64,000 bases of DNA from Chlorops oryzae (lineage: Eukaryota > Arthropoda > Insecta > Diptera > Chloropidae): assembly GCA_020466095.1 (NCBI GenBank), contig CM035808.1:35791502-35855501 (forward strand), written 5' to 3'. A program made the translations under genes and the position numbers. The notes under the pieces are model-generated. The model was not told the DNA's origin. It did not search any database and saw nothing but the letters and a program-made list of their open reading frames with translations. Positions 34,601 to 45,905 of this stretch are shown here, piece by piece; position 1 is the stretch's first letter, and each line of letters opens with the position of its first letter.

Positions 34601-37448
34601 TAAAGTTTTAAAAGCTTTTGTATTCTTAAAACATCATTCTTTGATATGTCATCAAAAAAAAAAATGCAAATCTTTAAATAAATGGTATAAAATACTGCTC
34701 AAAGTTGAAATATTGAAAAAATCATGTAATTTTTTTTTTTTTTTTTTACCTTGGACTCGACGTAACTCAGCCATAACCAGTCTCCTTTTCAATACTGTTA
34801 TCTTAAATTCAATCAATCAATTGTGTGTACATGTGTCAAATCTCAGAACTACTACTGAAACTTTAAAGGAGGATTTCGTTGCAGACCAGTGTAATAATCA
34901 AAAGCTTAGTCATAATATTTTTCGATTAGTTTTTATTAATTTTGATTTTTTCATTTTTTGTTATTTTTAATAACCCTGACTACAGTTTGAAATCGCAATC
35001 GTTTGATTGGTTGGCCAAACAGAGGAGAACCGTACTTTATCAATTAATTCCAATATAACAAATAATGATTACGATTAGCAATCATTATTTAAGAGCAACG
35101 AGTATGTATAAAAACAAGTAAGGGTGTTATAGTCAGGCGAGCCTGACAATAGAATACCCGACACAGACACACATGTTCAAATAATTTAAAATATCAAGAG
35201 GTGTTAAGGCCATTAAAGGCCCCAATTACCGACTTTTGTTAAATTTCTTTATGAAAACTGTCCTTTTGCCACGCCCACTTTTCCAATTTTTTTCTCTAAT
35301 CGGAGGCCTTAATATACGCTAAAATTCTAAGTTTCAGTGGAATATCTCAAAAAATCCGTATTTGGGGCAGTTTTGAGATTTTTGTGACAGACCCTAGTTC
35401 TGGAGGTAACCTTAATAATGGACCTATAAAAAAAAATTTTTGGAGAGGATGTTTATGGCTACAAAGGAAGCATAAGTGCCAAATTTCGTTCAAGTCCCAT
35501 TTGAATTTCGGGTGTAGGAGGTAATTTTCGAAAAACGCCCTTCGGCCACGCCCACTTTTCCAATTTTTTGAAATTGAATAACTTGACTTCAAATATGTTC
35601 AACTATCAAATTTCATCAAAATATCTTGAAAAACTTCGATTTAAGAGCAGTTTTTGTGATTTTCGTAAAAGACCCTAGTACTGGAGGTACCCCTAAAAAT
35701 GGTCCGATCGGGTCCATTCTCGAACTTGTTCTTACCCATGTGCCTGTGAGTACGTATATCAAATTTCATCAATAGCTCAACTCCTTCGATAAGAAAACTG
35801 TATACAAACAGACGGACAGACGGACAGACAGACAGACGGACATGGCTAAATCGAATCTCCTGGTGACGCTGATCATTTCTATATATATTTTGTATGGTCT
35901 ATCTCGACTGGTTCTGGGTGTTACAAACAACCACACAAACGCAATATACCCTCGACACAGAGTGTGTCGGGTATAATAACCGACTACTCAATGAGACTTA
36001 TCTGACGTCATAGCAGTAAGTTTGATTAAAATATGGTAAATAATTTTTTCTGCGAATTCTTGTTTATTTTTTGCATATAAGACATATTACTTAACTTTAA
36101 TATAAGTAGGTGTATGTTTGGAAACATTCCGAAATTTGTACGATACTTATATGTTAAGTCCCAAATGGTTGCAAAATCAGTTCGAAATGAGTTCGAAATG
36201 GATCCAAAAGGAGTCCGAAATAAGTCCGAAATTAGCCCAAAATGAGTTCGAAATGAGTCCGAAATTATTTCGAAATAAATTCGAAATTATTCCGAAATGG
36301 TTCCGAAATTAGTCCGAAATAAGTCTGAAGTAAGTCCGAAATTAGTCCGAGATTAGATATTCCGAAAATAGTCTAAAATTAGTCCAAAAATAATCCGAAA
36401 TTATTCACAAATGAGTCCGAAATGGGTCTATACTGAATGCGAAATGAGTCCGAAGTTATTCCGAAATGGTTCCGAAATAAGTCGGTAATATGTCTAAAAT
36501 TATTCCGAAATTACTCGGAACTTAGTCTCATCAGACATAACTAACGTCAAGAAATTAATCCAAAACTATATATTCCGAAAGTAGCCTAAAATCAATCCAA
36601 AATTGTTCACAAATGAGTCCGAAATAAGTCTAAAACGAATCCGAAATTAGTCCGAAAACAGACTAAATACATATGAGTACCTTTCCTGTGTTAATGAAGG
36701 GATCAATATTGAGAATACAATATTGCGGAAAATGTTCAAATAAAACTGGAAAAAATTACTCTATTTAAAAATAGTCTTTCGGTTTTCCATCACGATCGGC
36801 CGTTGAAATAATACGAACTTTTGAAAAAAATAATGAAAAATAGCTTACAATTCGGACTCATAATTCTGAACATTGTGAAAAATGTTTGCTGGGATATTTT
36901 GAACGCATTACATACATAGTACGAGTACATACATAAACTACTTATACGAAGGTTTGTATTTTGAATATCGCGGAACTTACTTCTTGCATCAAGGCAAACA
37001 TCTGTTTCATCTTTCCACTTGTGAAGACGGGCGAGAGACGCGTTCGGACTTCTCGCCATTCGGGATTCTTGATGAAGAACAAATTCAATGCTCCCAGCTT
37101 GTCGCCATGCGGATCACATTTTGCAAATCGATTGGAAAAACTCACAAAGTCTTCGATGAGAACGGTTCGCACCAAATCGAGATCCCTGATCAGCAGCCCA
37201 GGCTGATGGAACAGATAGATTCCAATGAGTGGCTCATTCCTGAACCGCTCATCGAAGTAAAAGTCGCGCAGCAATAAGCCGAACGAGCGTTTCAACGTCA
37301 CCACATCCTTTAGATTCCCAAGCAAATGATTTGGTTTGACAAACTTGACGCGCCGCCGACGCCAATAGACATAGGTGCGTCGCGACCAGACGAAAACGCC
37401 GGTCAATATTGTTATCACAACAAGCAGCACTGTTGACAGATGCACCAT
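31328..37448 (-). CDS. Microsomal cytochrome P450, clan 3 (CYP6-like), 514 aa, three exons
   Basis: A heme-thiolate monooxygenase, probably anchored in the endoplasmic reticulum and acting on small lipophilic substrates. The CDS joins 37448-36981, 32475-31678 and 31606-31328; both junctions are phase 0 and use GT-AG. Residues 1-20 form a hydrophobic anchor followed by a basic WRRRRV stretch (29-34). Helix C has WREVR (W131, R135), helix I AGIETC (312-317), helix K ETLR (E370, R373), the meander PERF (432-435), and the heme loop PYGAGPHNCLG (450-460) with ligand Cys458. The length is normal for the family. Oddities are Tyr451 for the usual Phe, His456 for the usual Arg, Cys317 for the usual Thr/Ser, and no proline-rich hinge after the anchor. 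The start at 37448 is the first ATG after an in-frame TGA near 37543 and has G at -3 and +4. A CYP317-like or divergent CYP6 assignment is possible, but I cannot fix the subfamily. No other P450 lies in the window. Confidence 0.95.
31607..31677 (-). other. P450 intron 2 (71 bp)
   Basis: A short phase-0 intron with donor GTGCAG and acceptor TTGCAG, of the small size typical of dipteran genes. Reading through it would add an in-frame stop a few codons after the donor. Confidence 0.88.
31678..32475 (-). CDS. P450 exon 2 (residues 157-422)
   Basis: The exon opens after a pyrimidine-rich TTTCCTTTGCAG acceptor with ATC GGT TGC. It carries helices D to K, including AGIETC and ETLR, and ends in CAT CAC GAC GAG AAG before a GTGCAG donor. 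The reading frame is open throughout and continues that of exon 1. Confidence 0.93.
32703..34151. mobile_element. Harbinger-type MITE in P450 intron 1, hosting a nested hAT element
   Basis: The inverted ends are GGGCCGGTCTTTTAAAG and GGGCCCATCTTTTAAAG, continuing as CTGATTAA/CTGGTTAA. TAA flanks both sides (32700-32702 and 34152-34154). Without the nested hAT it would be about 707 bp. Part of its interior (33018-33171) resembles the interior of the 3158-4524 element, including TATGTGTGCAATCGGCTAA. Confidence 0.82.
33385..34118. mobile_element. hAT-type non-autonomous element, 734 bp, nested
   Basis: The terminal inverted repeat CAGGGCTAATCAAAATATTT has one mismatch in its right partner. The exact 8 bp direct repeat GTTATTAT flanks it (33377-33384 and 34119-34126), the duplication size of hAT elements. 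Inside, a 35 bp direct repeat (AATCTGATACCAGATTTG...) occurs at 33682 and 33804. It has no long open frame. Confidence 0.88.
34155..35110. other. Intronic AT-rich DNA without recognised features
   Basis: It contains a poly-T tract near 34731-34747 and a small hairpin AATAATGATT/AATCATTATT near 35060-35091. No gene is visible. Confidence 0.5.
35111..35977 (+). mobile_element. DINE-1/mini-me-like element, copy 2 (in P450 intron 1)
   Basis: It shares the AAAACAAGTAAGGGTG start, the AGTCAGGCGAGCCTGAC palindrome, the twofold GACCCTAGT.CTGGAGGTA module (35388 and 35669, 281 bp apart), the GACGGACAGACGGACAGACA tract, the core GGACATGGCTAAATCGAATC, a TATATATATTTT run and the terminal TCGACACAG/TGTGTCGGGTAT palindrome with copies 1 and 3. 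It is the longest and best preserved of the three. It lies antisense to the P450 gene. Confidence 0.82.
36118..36660 (+). repeat. Degenerate 11-12 bp minisatellite (TCCGAAATNAG)n
   Basis: Dozens of units of the form TCCGAAATTAG, TCCGAAATGAG or TTCGAAATAAG follow each other with frequent single-base changes over about 540 bp in P450 intron 1. The array keeps one frame open for 64 codons (36118-36312) only because the unit is near 12 bp, so that frame is not a gene. The right part is more decayed. Confidence 0.85.
36981..37448 (-). CDS. P450 exon 1 (residues 1-156)
   Basis: This exon encodes the membrane anchor, the N-terminal beta domain and helix C. It ends on ATG CAA GAA directly before a consensus GTAAGT donor at 36980-36975, so the intron is phase 0. 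No in-frame ATG lies between the upstream TGA and 37448. Confidence 0.93.
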
Positions 37449-39212
37449 CACACGTCGCCTCGTGCGGGCAACGAAAGCGAATCGCGTCGAATAAAAAACA
37501 AAATAAAACCGAACATAAAACAAAAACACTAAATGAAATATTCACAATGACAAGCGAAACTGAAAACTAGAACGGGTTCTTTGTGTGCTGGTTTAGCAAA
37601 TTTATTAATTTTGAATTTTTTTCCTTCTTTATCTTGCGATCTAATTCAATGCTGTTAGCTGAAATTAGAATGGAAGCGACGAGACGTCATCGAGGCAAAT
37701 ATTTTTGGGCGAAACAATAAAATTTTCGAGCTTTCGGAACTTCGCAACTGAGACTAACCGCAAAAACCGCTCCCGTCTGGCCTTATCAGGCTTAACCGCA
37801 AGACTGAACGCTGCTAGCACACAGCTCCAAACACAAAGAATATTCCGCTGGAGTTTCGCTGTGTTAACTCAGCACACTCGTCATCGCCCTTTCGCCCCAC
37901 CCCGCGCTCCACTCGTAATCGTTTTCACGCGACTCTGATAATTGACTCACACTCGAAACGCCTCTTTACATTCCCCGCTCGAAATTCTGAACCAGATGCG
38001 AGAAATCAAACAGAACAAAACAAAACTAAGAACTAAGAAGAAGAAAAAAAAAAAACAATTTATAATATTACGAATGAGCTTTATAAGGCAGTCTGTCAAA
38101 CACGCAATCAAAAACAATCACCAAACTCAACAAAAAGAATAAACACGTAGGCAGAAGAAAGAGAACGAATGAAAGAATGAATCGAAAACAAGTGCCACAA
38201 AACCGCAGCCGTCTAGATTTAAATGTCAAGCAACGGGCCCCTCTCAGCGCCTCAGCGATTCACACATTTTTTTTTTTTTTTTAAATAGCTTTGTCAATAT
38301 TCGTTTACCAAGTACGCTCTCGCCGCATACACAATGTTCTGCTGATAAGCACCGAGTTCCAATGAGCGATTTTAGTCACTCGCACGTTGCGATCTACATT
38401 TCAACATAACAACAGTGAGGACTCGAGAGAGAGAGAACAACTGGAATTTTTGATTGAATTTTCTTCCAAACAAAATCATTCGACTTCTAACAAAATTTTC
38501 TTCGACGCTGTTTCGTTTGATAGTAACGGGAGAAAAATAGGCAAAAACGCCCATTCCTTTGTCCCGTACGTCAATCTTTGTAATACAAAATTCCATTTTT
38601 TCGGAACGCCCTATCGTTTAAATATCAACTCAGCGATTGTATCGATGAATTCAGCTTTCAAACGATGCGATTCAAAGTCCTTCGGATCTCGATAACAAGG
38701 CCTCACAGTTGTTTTCAGTGGCAGTGCAAAGGTCGATTATTAAACCGGATCAGATCGTCACATTATCGAACGCGGCAAAAACAATCAGTGAGTCAAGTTA
38801 GTTTTGCAATTTTGCTCTGTTATAGCTCCACAAAATCTATTCGTTTTTCTTGCCTCAGGCGTCCGTTCATACATATGAATAAACATATGATATATACTCG
38901 TATGTATATAGGGGGTTCGGTATTAATGTGCTTTTCTTCATAGGGTTGGTACAAAATTTATATGAACCAAAAATCCTTTGGGATTGTACCCTACTGTACC
39001 CATGAGGAGTTACAAGGGAAAGAAAGAAATATTTATCGCGCCTAAGCATTGCAGCCCAGAAAAAAATTTTGTATGCAGTTTGACAGCCAGTCATCAGGCC
39101 TTTTTAGGTGTACCTTTAACTTTTACTCATTTCCAGTTTGAAGGATTTTTTTGCCATCCAAGTGAAAATCTTCAAATTTTCTTTAAATTTTTTGGCGTTT
39201 GCTCTCTTAATT
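37449..39212. promoter_or_regulatory. Upstream region of the P450 gene, probable 5' UTR and promoter
   Basis: This is non-coding DNA. The first few hundred bases are relatively GC-rich compared with the flanks. A TATAAA on the minus strand lies within 38078-38088 (GCCTTATAAAGC) and could serve a long leader, but this is a sequence match only. A 14-base poly-T tract lies near 38268. No open frame here resembles a known protein. Confidence 0.3.
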
Positions 39213-39905
39213 GTTACACCGGACACACTCTGTGCCGAGGCTATATTGCGTTGGTGTGGTTGTGTGCAACACCCAGAACTGGTCGAGATAGACCATGTAC
39301 TTATATAGAAAGGATCAGCGTCACCAGGAGGTTCAATTTAGCCATGTCCATCTGTCTGTCTGTTTGTATACAGGTTTCTTATCGTAGGAGTTGATCTATC
39401 TTGATGAAATGTGGTATGTCGGACCAGTTTTAGGGGTACCTCTAGTACAAAGGTCTGTTACGAAAATCACAAAAACTGCTCTTAAACCGGAGTTTTTTAA
39501 GGTATTTTGATGAAATTCGAGATTTGAACATACTTAAAGGCAAATATTGTGATTTCCAATTGAAAAAGTGGGCGTGGCAGAAGTGCATTTTTCAAAAATT
39601 TTCTCCTACACCCGAAATTCAAACGGGACTTGAAAGTTGGCATGTATGCCTCCTTTGCTGCCATAAACATCCTGTCTAAAAATTTTCCTGATCGGTCTAT
39701 TATTGAGGGTACCTCCAGTACAAGGGTCTGTCACAAAAGCCCCAAAACTGCCCAAAGATCAGAATTTTTCAAAATATTTTAAAAATCTCTTGAATATTCT
39801 CCCTTAATAATCCTGTTTTTTGAGCATGTTTTAAAAATTATTTTAACATTTGTGTGTGTCGGGTATTGTATTGTCAGGCTCGCCTGACTATAACACCCTT
39901 AATTG
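39213..39905 (-). mobile_element. DINE-1/mini-me-like element, copy 3 (inverted, diverged)
   Basis: Read on the minus strand it follows copies 1 and 2: AAGGGTGTTATAGTCAGGCG at the start, two GGAGGTAC modules, a GACAGACAGATGGACATGGC tract and core, and a decayed terminal palindrome (GACACACTCTGTGCCGAGG on the plus strand). The internal region is shorter than in the other copies. The 138-codon frame across it (38978-39394) is not a gene. Confidence 0.75.
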
Positions 39906-42900
39906 TTTCAAATTGATTTCGATTTCAATGTTGCACACGGACTCTGGTTTCCCGGGATCACGAAAGATGGGCCTGATACTCACAGGAAATAAGAAAAACT
40001 AGCTCTAAAGCAGCAAAGACCAAGAACTGATTTCTAAAGCACATGTGCTTGGATCTTGAACTTCTTCTCTGCTTTAGAGACAAGAAATGATTGAGGGCTT
40101 GATCAGCGCCATACAAACATTGAAAGATCTTCTTGTTATCTTATTTGTAAGGAATTCCTTTCCATTGGCTATGTTCGAATACAAGTTTCTTATGCCCTTT
40201 AGCAGCTTTGCAACTTCTTAAAACGAAAAATTTAATGCGAATTTAGGGAACGAAGCAAATATGAAGTAGCCTTCGTAGGTCTGATCTGTTAAAGAAAGAC
40301 TCTTTTCTGGACAATCCTATGAACAGTTCAGACAGCGATTTCCTATTTTTTCAAATCGTTCTTTTCACCACAAATAAACAAGTAAAGAATTAATGCATTC
40401 ATTCAAATATTTCGACTACTCTAAAGTCTATATAAATTTTAAACCAAATAATTTTCCCTTCTACGATGAAATGATAAAATGACGTCTTAAAGGAAGGACA
40501 ATAGCTCGAATTTGAAGAAAATGATGGTCCATTGCATTTCGTCATCTCGTCATTCCTTGTAATGTTTCACCCACAACCACCTTAAAATTTTTCATAAATG
40601 GAATGGAAAATCTGGAGCGAGGATTGCATAATTTTCCTCTTAATGGCAAACAACCGATTTGGCGCTAAAAATTTGAATTCACAACAAACAAGCGCACGAG
40701 AAGAACATCAAGCATATAGAATTACACAACGAGGAACGGCAGTGGTGTACAAAGAGACGAAGAACAAGAAGTAACAAAATCAAGGGCAAGCGGAAGACAA
40801 CGAGGAGCGAATTTGAAAGATTCCGAAATGATAAGTTGACAAGAAGCAGTCAACACAGAATTACTGAATTACAGCATCGGAAGCATGTAATATGAAAATG
40901 CTAAGAAGGCTCACGAGAGGACACGCAGGCAGTCTTACAGCATAACAGGGACATCATCACTACACAACACTACACTCGGATGGAATTTGATGAGGAAATA
41001 GGAAGATGAAATAACAAACAAACGCAGCAACACAAAAGCCGTCAGTGAGCGTCAGTGAGCGTCATTGAGCGGAGAAAAAAGGCCGCCGCGCTTTACGGTT
41101 CATTGACGGAGCAAATTGGAACTTCCTTTCGGGAGGACTTAAGACTAAGGACTCGTAACAAGGTTCGATGAGGCGGCGATGTCATTGTAGTTGTTGCCTC
41201 ACTCAAACTGGTGATGTAATTCCCAAGTCACTTGCTTGTATTTTTGATCTTTGCTCAGGACATAAATACACATGTACGAGGTATGTATGTATGTATTATG
41301 TATGTATGAACGTTCTTGAATGGCTTTCAAATGCTTGTGAGTTGCTTCTGTTTGTTGCATATGCGTTTGATTTCCAAAAGAATAAGGTAATCAGTTACAC
41401 AGATACCTATATTCTATAGCCGTTTCATCATTGAACGACTGGAAGATGAATAAGAAGCATTCAGATAAAAAGGATATAGCAAACGGAAGAACAACATACA
41501 CTCAAGCCGATAACGTAATTGTATCTTAACTGAAGGAGCTGAGTAGCTCTTTGTATTATTTATGCATTATGTATCAAGGATTAAGTAGGCAGACCCGAAG
41601 AACGCACAATATGGTAATGTGGCTCATGCAAGATTGTAACAGGTATATCAACAAATGTTCTTCGGACAGTTACTTAATCGCGGAACCATTCGCTAAAAGA
41701 ATGGAGTCTACTCTTATGCATTACTTTCGCGTACCACCGCTGCTTTCTTCGCCCCCAATCGATGTAATACAAAGAAGTCTTTTCATTTCGTTGGCATTTT
41801 AAATTGTTCTATCAACAAGCAGCGGCATCCCCCTTGGGTATTTGAACTGATATATTCGTTCGGTAATTTTCGCGACTTTAACGATGTTTATGCGAATTTT
41901 TTTTATCGTTGTCGCCACTGCCTGTGTTCGCCAACGCCACCATCGCTTGAGGCTAGATCAAAAGCATATAATCGAATGCTTACTTTGTGTTCCACGATCT
42001 CGGCATCTCTTCTTCTGTGTCTGCCCTTTCCGTTCTTGCTGCTTGCATTTGCAGAAAACCATTAAAAATCGGTTGAACGTAAACAATGTCGGCTTCCGTC
42101 GGCGCTTTGATTCGATGTGAACAATTTCGCACAATATCCAACTTTGTTGCTCATTAGTTATGTTTCGCACACATGCATCGACACGAGTGCAGCATTCAGA
42201 TTAAAAGACCTGAAAAATACTAGATTTTTTTCGAGTCATATCCCTCAATTGTAAGCTTTTGATAAAGGCCACATAATGAAGAATGAGGAAGAATTTTGAG
42301 GATAATTATTTTGGGGATTGAGGCTTCTCGCCCGATAGTTTCCAAAAGGACAACCCAAAAATGGAAATATCATCGTCCTGCTTTAGAGGAAATCGCTAGA
42401 GTCCGAATCCAAGAGGAATCAGTCTATTACCGCCTCATACATGGCTTAAGTATTTCTTCTCAAAAGCACAAAATTCCAATCACCAATAAACTCAAACTAA
42501 ACTCGTCAAATGACTTTAAGAGGAATAATAACCTCATTGGTTTCCATTATACTGGTTCAGCGGCGAGTGTAAAATTAAAACTTTAGTACCTCCGGCGCTT
42601 TTTTAAACAGCAATGCAATTCAATGGGGACTTCTCCCTCTTGTCATTCCCCGAAACAAACAAACACAAAAAAATAATGAAACGAATGTCTCGATGACGCT
42701 GGTCAGCCATGATAATTTCCTAACTACTTTCAATTATATTTCATCAAAATTCTGACAGCCTCGTCAACCGCTCGAAAGAAGGGTGCCGCCACGGAAGTAC
42801 TTTTGCAGCAAACGCAAGCTGCTGGTATTAACAGCGAAATAATGCTGAGCGCCATATTTCGTTGACACATCAATTAAATCGACAACTTCAATCTTCACAA

Positions 42901-43104
42901 TGCATTGAAATAGAAATTGGATTTAGTTTTTCCTCAGGATTAACTCCGAATCGCATTCCATTGTCACATGCATGCATACAAGTCGTTGTGAGCACTGGTA
43001 CGACCATGTGGAGAAGTAGGTACATACGAGTATTTTTTCTCCTATTGACGCTAAATGACAAATTAGTAGAAAATTGGAAATTGTAATAACACTGTCAAAC
43101 AAAA
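39906..43104. other. Gene-free DNA between the P450 region and the long-TIR transposon
   Basis: Purine-rich stretches lie at 40690-40960. An 11 bp direct repeat CGTCAGTGAG/CGTCATTGAG occurs about three times at 41040-41071. A (TATG)n microsatellite lies at 41282-41309. The 96-codon frame at 42296-42586 has no recognisable domain, and I call no gene. Confidence 0.5.
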
Positions 43105-43982
43105 AAAAAGCAACTGAATATTTGTACAATTTTCCTGTAGATCTCGGCCTCCTAAGCAAGAAAAAAAAATTTTTTTAATTTTTTTATGGAAGAGTTTTTG
43201 AGAAAAAATTTTTTGAAATTTTTTCAGTGCATTTCGTAGGTGCACTTGCTATTTCAAGCATATCTCGGGCCCCGATCTACCGATTTTAATAAATATATTT
43301 TCCAAATATAGATAATTAAGCTCCCTACAACTTTTAGAAACAAAGTTTTTGATTTGCATGAGTAGTTTTAGTGCTAGAGGTGCAAATTATACAAGAAAAT
43401 TGTGTTTTTTTCAAAAAAATCAGGGTAAATTTTTCATATAAAAATTTGTAAAAAATAGAAATCGAAGTGGAAAACCCATTTTCAAATTTTTTGCGTATAG
43501 CTAAGTATTTCTTCTAAAAAATAAGCCCCGTTTGGCTAAAAGCGGTGAAAAATTTACGGAGCTATGATTTTTTTTTGCCAAAACACTAAAAAATCGATAT
43601 TTCACAATTTTTGCTTTGTTCACAAAACTTGTTCATATGAGCCGAAATTATTTTATGAAGGTGCAATTGAGTAAATTTTCACATATATAAATGCATAAAT
43701 GCTGCCTCTTTATTGATTAAAAATGAATGTCGTTTTGCCCTGCCTTTTAGAATATTGTGGTGGATTTGTTTACCTGCCGGTCTCAATGACCTGTACCAGA
43801 TAAAAAAGGGTGCAGTGCTTTCCCTTAGTGGAAAAAAATATAAGGTATCATGAATACGTTTTGTGCGTTAACGTCAGTTTTTATACTAAACGTGTTTCTT
43901 TACTTTCAATTTTGCCTAATGAATTGAGCGTAGTATAAAAATACCTGAGGTTTTGCATACTTTACATACATACTTACATACT
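43105..43982 (+). repeat. Left terminal inverted repeat of the 4.9 kb transposon
   Basis: It pairs with 47140-47993. Shared words include AAGTGCACC/GGTGCACTT near the outside, AGATAATTAAGCTCCCTACA, ATCGAAGTGGAAAACCCATT, GGAGCTATGATTTTT and AATGAATGTCGTTTTGCCCT. Small indels separate the two arms. Confidence 0.85.
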
Positions 43983-44904
43983 TACATACATACACGGGGC
44001 CGCTGTGATGCAGCCCACTTTAAGACAACATGAACTACCAAATTGGTACAACTCCTGTAAAACATTTGTGAAATAAGCTCTAATGCAAAAGTGTTAAAGA
44101 AATAAAAATTTATTTCCAAAATTATTTTTATACAATTTGAAAAAAGTTCTTGCTTCCGCTTTGTCTTTTATATTTACTACCATCATTTTCACGCACAAGG
44201 GACCACACGTAATCACCCATCATTGCCGTGTCGAAAAGGCCGCTATAGCGATTTTCAATATCCTTTAATTGCTGATGAAAACGTTCGCCATGCTCATCGC
44301 TTACGTCTCCTAAGTTTTCAGGGAAAAAATCCAAGTGCGAATCGAGAAAGTGGATCTTCAACGACATGTGTACTTCGGCTTTCTTATAATTCTTTAGTAG
44401 GTTATTTACTATTTGCTTGTAATCTGGACTTTTTGGTTGCCCAAAAAATTGTGTATAAACAAGTTTGAATGAGCTCCACGCTGTGCTTCGACTGGGACAA
44501 AAGGCTTGAGAACTCGTCGTCTTGCAAAAGTTTACGTATTTCTGGACCATTTAGAACCCTTCCTTGAGTTTTTTGCGGTGTGAAAGGTAGGAAAAGATCG
44601 CCTTTAAGCGGGCAAAAGCTTCCTGTGTTCCTTCTTTTGCCAATTTTTTTATAAAGTTCTTAGCAAGTCCTAATTTTATATGCAGTGGCGGTAATAAAAT
44701 ATTATTTTTATCAACGAGAGCAGTGGCGTTGAAATTGTCTGCACCAACTATAATGTTGGTTCGCAAAGGCCAATCTTTTTTACCAGCGTTAAAGCGGGGT
44801 ATTATTGTTTTGTTGCAAAATCATGTAACAGGGAGATTAAGCTCCGGAGCTATAAAAAAATATATAGAAATGATCAAGGATCAAAAACTGAATCGATTTA
44901 GAAT

Positions 44905-44995
44905 GTCCGTTGTCCGTCTGTCCGTCTTTCCGTCTGCCGTCCGTCCGTCCGTCCGTCCGTCCGTCCGTCCCCGTCTTCCGGTCGGTCCGTCCGTC
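44905..44995 (+). repeat. (GTCC/GTCT)n microsatellite of the DINE-like element
   Basis: GTCC or GTCT units follow each other for about 90 bp with a perfect run of GTCC around 44938-44972. (GTCY)n tracts next to a conserved core are a known hallmark of dipteran mini-me/DINE-1 elements. Confidence 0.85.
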
Positions 44996-45229
44996 CGTGG
45001 TCGGATCTCCTCCGAAACGGTGGACCCTCAAGTCGAAATTTTGAACACCGGTATATCGGGATCCGAGTTGATCCTAAGTAAAAATGGGAGACATCCGCCC
45101 ATGCCCCGCCCACAAATGAATAAAATGGTTTTCAGTAAAATTTTGTAATGGAAAACCAGTCAACACATTTCCAATTGATATTTGGTTTTGGTAAAACTAG
45201 AAAAGGAGACATATTCCTGGCAAAAAAAT

Positions 45230-45905
45230 GGACGCCCGCCCTCCTCGAGCCACGCCCAAAATGCCCAAAAATAAGGGTTATCGTAACTTGGGAAGTAAAA
45301 GGCGGTAGAAGCTTCAAATTTAGCATAGGTTGCCTTAAGGCAAATAAAAAGTGTAGAACAAAAATTTATGTAGCCCGCCACTGCCACGCCCACAAATAGG
45401 AGAATTTCATAACTTCGAAAGTTAAAGGGTAGAAGCTTCAAATTGCAAATTGGTTCAACAAGGCAAATGAAGGTGTTGGAAAATTTTTTTTATGGCCCGC
45501 CCACTGCCACGCCCACAAATGAAGTTTTTTCGTAATTTTCCGAAGTAAAAGGGTAGAAGCTTCGAATTTCGCAAACATAGGTTCACCAAGGCGAATGAAA
45601 GGGAAGGAAAAAATTTTTTGTGGCCCGCCACTCCAAACCCACAAATAAAGATTTTTCTAACTTCCGAAGTAAAATGCGTAGAAGCTTCAAATTCGCAACA
45701 TAGGTTGGAACGAAAGGTGTAGGAAAAAATTTTTATGCGGGGCCCACTGCCACGCCCACAAATGAAGATTTTTTTGTAACTTCCCGAAGTAAAGAAGTAG
45801 AAGCTTCCAAACTCGCAACATAGGTTCACCATGGCGAATGAAAGGTTGTAGGGAAATAATTTATTTTTCCCTCCCACTGCACGCCCACAAATAGAGAAGC
45901 AAAAC
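45230..45905 (+). repeat. Tandem ~115-130 bp repeat, five units
   Basis: Units begin at about 45240, 45372, 45497, 45626 and 45740, with a partial one at 45870. Each has CCACTGCCACGCCCACAAAT, then a TAACTTCCGAAGTAAAAGGG-like stretch and GTAGAAGCTTC. Open frames across it (for example 45455-45907 minus, 150 codons) repeat the same peptide and are not genes. Confidence 0.85.

Larger units (their letters stand above)
32476..36980 (-). other. P450 intron 1 (4505 bp, repeat-filled)
   Basis: A phase-0 GT-AG intron. It contains a Harbinger MITE (32703-34151) hosting a hAT element (33385-34118), a DINE-1-like element (35111-35977) and a degenerate minisatellite (36118-36660). These make up about 2.86 kb, or 63 percent of the intron. 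The remainder is AT-rich and shows no coding signal. Confidence 0.88.

Noticed and set aside
36118..36312. 64-codon repetitive protein
   Set aside because: It is a by-product of the 11-12 bp minisatellite inside a P450 intron.
36954..37277. 107-codon plus-strand frame
   Set aside because: It is the antisense shadow of P450 exon 1.
37446..37529. Upstream extension of the P450 to 37529
   Set aside because: The first codon there is GTG, not ATG. The first ATG after the in-frame stop is 37448, directly before the hydrophobic anchor.
38978..39394. 138-codon plus-strand protein
   Set aside because: Much of it overlaps the inverted DINE-like copy 3, and the rest shows no motif.
44723..45148. 141-codon plus-strand protein with Arg-Pro-Ser-Val repeats
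   Set aside because: It comes from the (GTCY)n microsatellite and lies antisense to the transposase relic.
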